DNA of 9,408 bases from Deltaproteobacteria bacterium CG_4_8_14_3_um_filter_43_13 (GTDB lineage Bacteria > Desulfobacterota > UBA8473). Positions within the stretch are counted from its first letter, which is position 1; the number at the start of each line of letters is the position of its first letter. The position numbers were made by a program, and so were the translations under genes. Below, piece by piece: positions 7,512 to 9,408 of this stretch. The notes beneath the pieces are model-generated. The model saw only the letters and a program-made list of their open reading frames with translations. It searched no databases and was not told the origin of the DNA. The stretch lies in the NCBI GenBank assembly GCA_002782605.1, contig PFIF01000033.1:1-9408 (forward strand), read 5' to 3'.

Positions 7512-8150
7512 TTACGAAAGCCAAAGCACATCCCCACAAAGATTGGGTTTGCGAGGGCGTGAAGAAAATGCCTCGAATTGCTGCTTCTCTTTCTCCAGCA
7601 GTGTGGAATCACCATGTCCAGGAAATACCTGTGTGTCTCCTGGCAGCACAAAGATCTTGCTGGTTATGGATTCAACTATCTGCTCAAAGGCCGCTGGTGA
7701 CGAGGTTTTGCCCGGGCCACCCGGAAATATAGTATCACCAGATAGCAGATAATTACCAGTCAGAAAGCATATACTGCCAGGTGTGTGCCCAGGGGTATGC
7801 AACACCCCGAGCTTTACGTTCCCAAAAGTTACCACATCACCATCATTGAGAAGTATCTCCGGGGTTGAAGGCAAATTTGGACTGTCTGCAGGGTGGGCAG
7901 CAATTGGAACTTTAAGTTCCGACTTTAACTGGGAAAGAGCGCCGAGATGGTCCCAGTGGTCGTGAGTAATCAGTATGTACCTGGGATTTGTCCCCCTCAA
8001 TCGCTCCATAACTTTAGGAACTTCCCCGGGAGCATCCACCAAGACGCTATCTTTGGTCAACTGGCACACTACGATATAAGCATTTGTACCAAATGCCCCT
8101 AATTCCAGCCTCTCAATTTGTACAATACCATCCTTTGCCACGATTGCCAT
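7512..8150 (-). CDS. Metallo-beta-lactamase-fold hydrolase (glyoxalase II-like)
   Basis: The 212-residue product has the complete metal-binding set of the superfamily: THDHWDH with H63, H65, D67 and H68, then H122 in HTPGHTPGS, D139 in SGDTIF and H179 in FPGHGD. It therefore should bind two metal ions and hydrolyse an ester, thioester or related bond. Size and motifs resemble hydroxyacylglutathione hydrolase-like proteins, but the substrate cannot be told from sequence, and the C-terminal glutathione-binding domain of classical glyoxalase II is absent. No signal peptide is seen, so it is likely cytoplasmic. The ATG at 8150 has GGAGGT six bases upstream. It follows the methyltransferase by 93 bases on the same strand with no terminator, so they may be co-transcribed. 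A short overlapping reading frame covers its start. Confidence 0.92.
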   Translation of the reverse strand: MAIVAKDGIVQIERLELGAFGTNAYIVVCQLTKDSVLVDAPGEVPKVMERLRGTNPRYILITHDHWDHLGALSQLKSELKVPIAAHPADSPNLPSTPEILLNDGDVVTFGNVKLGVLHTPGHTPGSICFLTGNYLLSGDTIFPGGPGKTSSPAAFEQIVESITSKIFVLPGDTQVFPGHGDSTLLEKEKQQFEAFSSRPRKPNLCGDVLWLS

Positions 8151-8200
8151 TTTTGCACCTCCAATTCAGGATTCAACTGATCAAACTCACTAGCTTTCAT
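8099..8200 (-). CDS. Possible 33-residue leader peptide overlapping the metallo-hydrolase start
   Basis: An ATG at 8200 has a perfect AGGAGG nine bases upstream (8210-8215) and opens a 33-codon frame (MKASEFDQLNPELEVQKW...) ending in TAG at 8099. It runs over the first 52 bases of the metallo-hydrolase gene in another frame. No homology is recognised. It could be a translated leader that couples translation to the main gene, a decaying gene start, or, if a frameshift occurred, the original N-terminus of the hydrolase. The hydrolase has its own strong binding site, so the frame is not needed to explain its expression. Confidence 0.3.
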   Translation of the reverse strand: MKASEFDQLNPELEVQKWQSWQRMVLYKLRGWN

Positions 8201-8243
8201 ATATTTCAACCTCCTCATTTCTGGATCGTCTTACTGGAATAGA

Positions 8244-8834
8244 TTATATTCTTTGAAACCAGTACCATGCAGAAGGAAAATTATTTTCTTCACCCACAAC
8301 GGATCGGATCTTCAAGAAACTGGAATCCAGTAATGCGTCCACATCTTCAGGAGAAATCCCCCGAATAGTTCCTTTCCAGGGGCGCGGCAGCCATGCATAG
8401 AGCATGAACATCCCTTCCTGTCTTAAGAGCCGGACCAGATGGTTGACATATTTTTTTCGGTCATCCGATTTCAGGGTAAACAGGCAGCCAATATCCAGAG
8501 CATAATCATAGGTGCCGGAGAGTATAAAAAGATCGGTAACGTCTCCGACATAAAAGTCAATTTCCAGACCTGCTTGAATGGCCTTTTTCCTTGCCGCCCG
8601 AATGGCATTGGGGGCAAAATCAATACCGGTGACTTTCCAGCCATGGCGGGCCAGGGTAATGGCATTGGTGCCCGTACCGCACCCCAGGTCCAGGGCTTTG
8701 CCGGGAGATGTTTTCTGGATAAACTCCATAACTTCAGGCGGGGTGGCATTGGTGTCCCAGGGGGTTTGACCGCTAAAATATCGCCACATAAACATCAGGG
8801 AAGAACGATTAAAAACAGCCTTCAATGGATTCAT
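8244..8834 (-). CDS. Class I SAM-dependent methyltransferase
   Basis: The 196-residue product is a compact Rossmann-fold methyltransferase. Motif I is ALDLGCGTGTNAI (47-59), the acidic residue ending strand 2 is D72 in VTGIDFAPNAI, then GDVTDL (97-102) and the strand 4 region YDYALDIGCLFTL (109-121). The N-terminal PWDTNATPPEVMEF (25-38) resembles the substrate-entry region of TehB/thiopurine methyltransferase-like proteins, but the substrate is unknown. The ATG at 8834 has GAGG six bases upstream. The gene begins 23 bases after the stop of the lectin-like gene and precedes the metallo-hydrolase, suggesting an operon. It is clearly more GC-rich than its neighbours, which may indicate separate acquisition. 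Confidence 0.9.
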   Translation of the reverse strand: MNPLKAVFNRSSLMFMWRYFSGQTPWDTNATPPEVMEFIQKTSPGKALDLGCGTGTNAITLARHGWKVTGIDFAPNAIRAARKKAIQAGLEIDFYVGDVTDLFILSGTYDYALDIGCLFTLKSDDRKKYVNHLVRLLRQEGMFMLYAWLPRPWKGTIRGISPEDVDALLDSSFLKIRSVVGEENNFPSAWYWFQRI

Positions 8835-8857
8835 TCATCGCCTCATCTGGGAATAGG

Positions 8858-9408
8858 CTATCTAGGGATAATTTTAATATCGGTAAAGCGGATAACGGTA
8901 TTTTTAGAAACTATGAACATCGGCGAACCATAGAGGTGAGAATTGTTTTTAAATTCGCCAAAATCTTTTCCATTCAAGGATATTTTTATAATGTCTCCCA
9001 TAGCTTCAATTCTTACCTTGTTTTGTATACTGTCGATTAAAGGAGATGTCTCCCAGTTTTTTTTGAAAAGTCCCTTCACATTTTCTATTATATAATATAA
9101 CCCATTCAACCCGTTGAATAAATTATATCTTCCATCCAAAATAATCCCAAACTGATACCCTTGTCTGCTGGATGTTTTGTTTCGGAATAAGGCTTCATGT
9201 CCGCCTTCAAAAATATTCTGACGTATGCCGATTGTGATATAACAGAAATCCCCTCGAATTTTCGTTATGGTCGCTTCCATAATATAATCTTTTAATTCTT
9301 TTTTCAGAATCAAATAGTTATCTTCTGAAGTATCCTTTGATGTGATTGAATTGTTTTTGAATTCCCACCCGCCGAGTAAAATCTCCCAATTTGCCTCATT
9401 ATAAATTA
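8858..9408 (-). CDS. Probable concanavalin-like lectin/glucanase-fold protein (5' end missing)
   Basis: The frame is open from the right edge to a TAG at 8858, giving 182 residues with the start outside the window. The pattern suggests a beta-sandwich of the LamG/DUF1080 kind: an opening EILLGGWEFKNNSI, then LKKELKDYIMEATI, a central GYQFGIILDGRYNLF, a late KVRIEAMGDIIKISLNGKDFGEF, and a closing VIRFTDIKIIPR. Such domains bind or cleave carbohydrates, but no catalytic residues can be assigned and the match is by pattern only. The fragment may be the C-terminal domain of a larger protein, possibly extracellular; no signal peptide can be judged. The sequence is very AT-rich. Its stop is 23 bases before the methyltransferase start. 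Internal TTG or ATG codons (TTG 9313) are not preferred because conserved-looking sequence continues upstream of them. Confidence 0.6.
   Translation of the reverse strand, partial: IYNEANWEILLGGWEFKNNSITSKDTSEDNYLILKKELKDYIMEATITKIRGDFCYITIGIRQNIFEGGHEALFRNKTSSRQGYQFGIILDGRYNLFNGLNGLYYIIENVKGLFKKNWETSPLIDSIQNKVRIEAMGDIIKISLNGKDFGEFKNNSHLYGSPMFIVSKNTVIRFTDIKIIPR

Noticed and set aside
7489..7752. Plus-strand open frames opposite the metallo-hydrolase gene
   Set aside because: They are shadows of a gene with complete catalytic motifs on the other strand and resemble nothing known.

Overview
The window looks like ordinary chromosomal DNA from an AT-leaning, non-enteric bacterium. I think it is most likely from the Desulfobacterota/deltaproteobacterial side of the tree or a neighbouring deep lineage. 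This rests on the style of the proteins: a RecG with an N-terminal extension, a zinc-ribbon bL28, a single bifunctional Rel instead of a RelA/SpoT pair, and an unclassified DUF4013 membrane protein. It is an inference, since no rRNA or other decisive marker is present.

Layout from left to right. Positions 1-2282 (minus strand) hold recG, cut off at the left edge. Positions 2283-2569 are a divergent regulatory region with a good sigma70-type promoter and a hairpin followed by a T-rich run. Positions 2570-4303 (plus strand) hold a compact run of purM, a DUF523/TudS-like protein and rpmB. Positions 4304-4411 separate the convergent rpmB and rel genes and carry a long imperfect inverted repeat built from GTCATT-type units. 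Positions 4412-6559 (minus strand) encode bifunctional (p)ppGpp synthetase/hydrolase. A Rho-independent terminator at 6576-6610 lies between rel and the gene upstream of it. Positions 6635-7291 (minus) encode a DUF4013 membrane protein with its own extended -10 promoter at 7440-7468. Positions 7512-8150 (minus) encode a metallo-beta-lactamase-fold hydrolase, 8244-8834 (minus) a small SAM methyltransferase, and 8858-9408 (minus) the C-terminal part of a probable concanavalin-like lectin/glucanase-fold protein cut by the right edge.

Functionally the left two thirds are housekeeping: replication-fork repair (RecG), purine synthesis (PurM), ribosome assembly (bL28) and the stringent response (Rel). 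The purine, ribosome and (p)ppGpp genes are neighbours in physiology as well as on the map, because (p)ppGpp controls GTP pools and ribosome synthesis. The right third is accessory-like. The methyltransferase is much more GC-rich than its neighbours and the lectin-like gene is much more AT-rich, so this end is probably a mosaic.

I found no tRNA, rRNA, CRISPR array, insertion sequence or recognisable defence or mobile system. The most interesting signals are small: the structured repeat between rpmB and rel, the purM leader, and a 33-codon reading frame with a strong ribosome binding site overlapping the start of the metallo-hydrolase gene.
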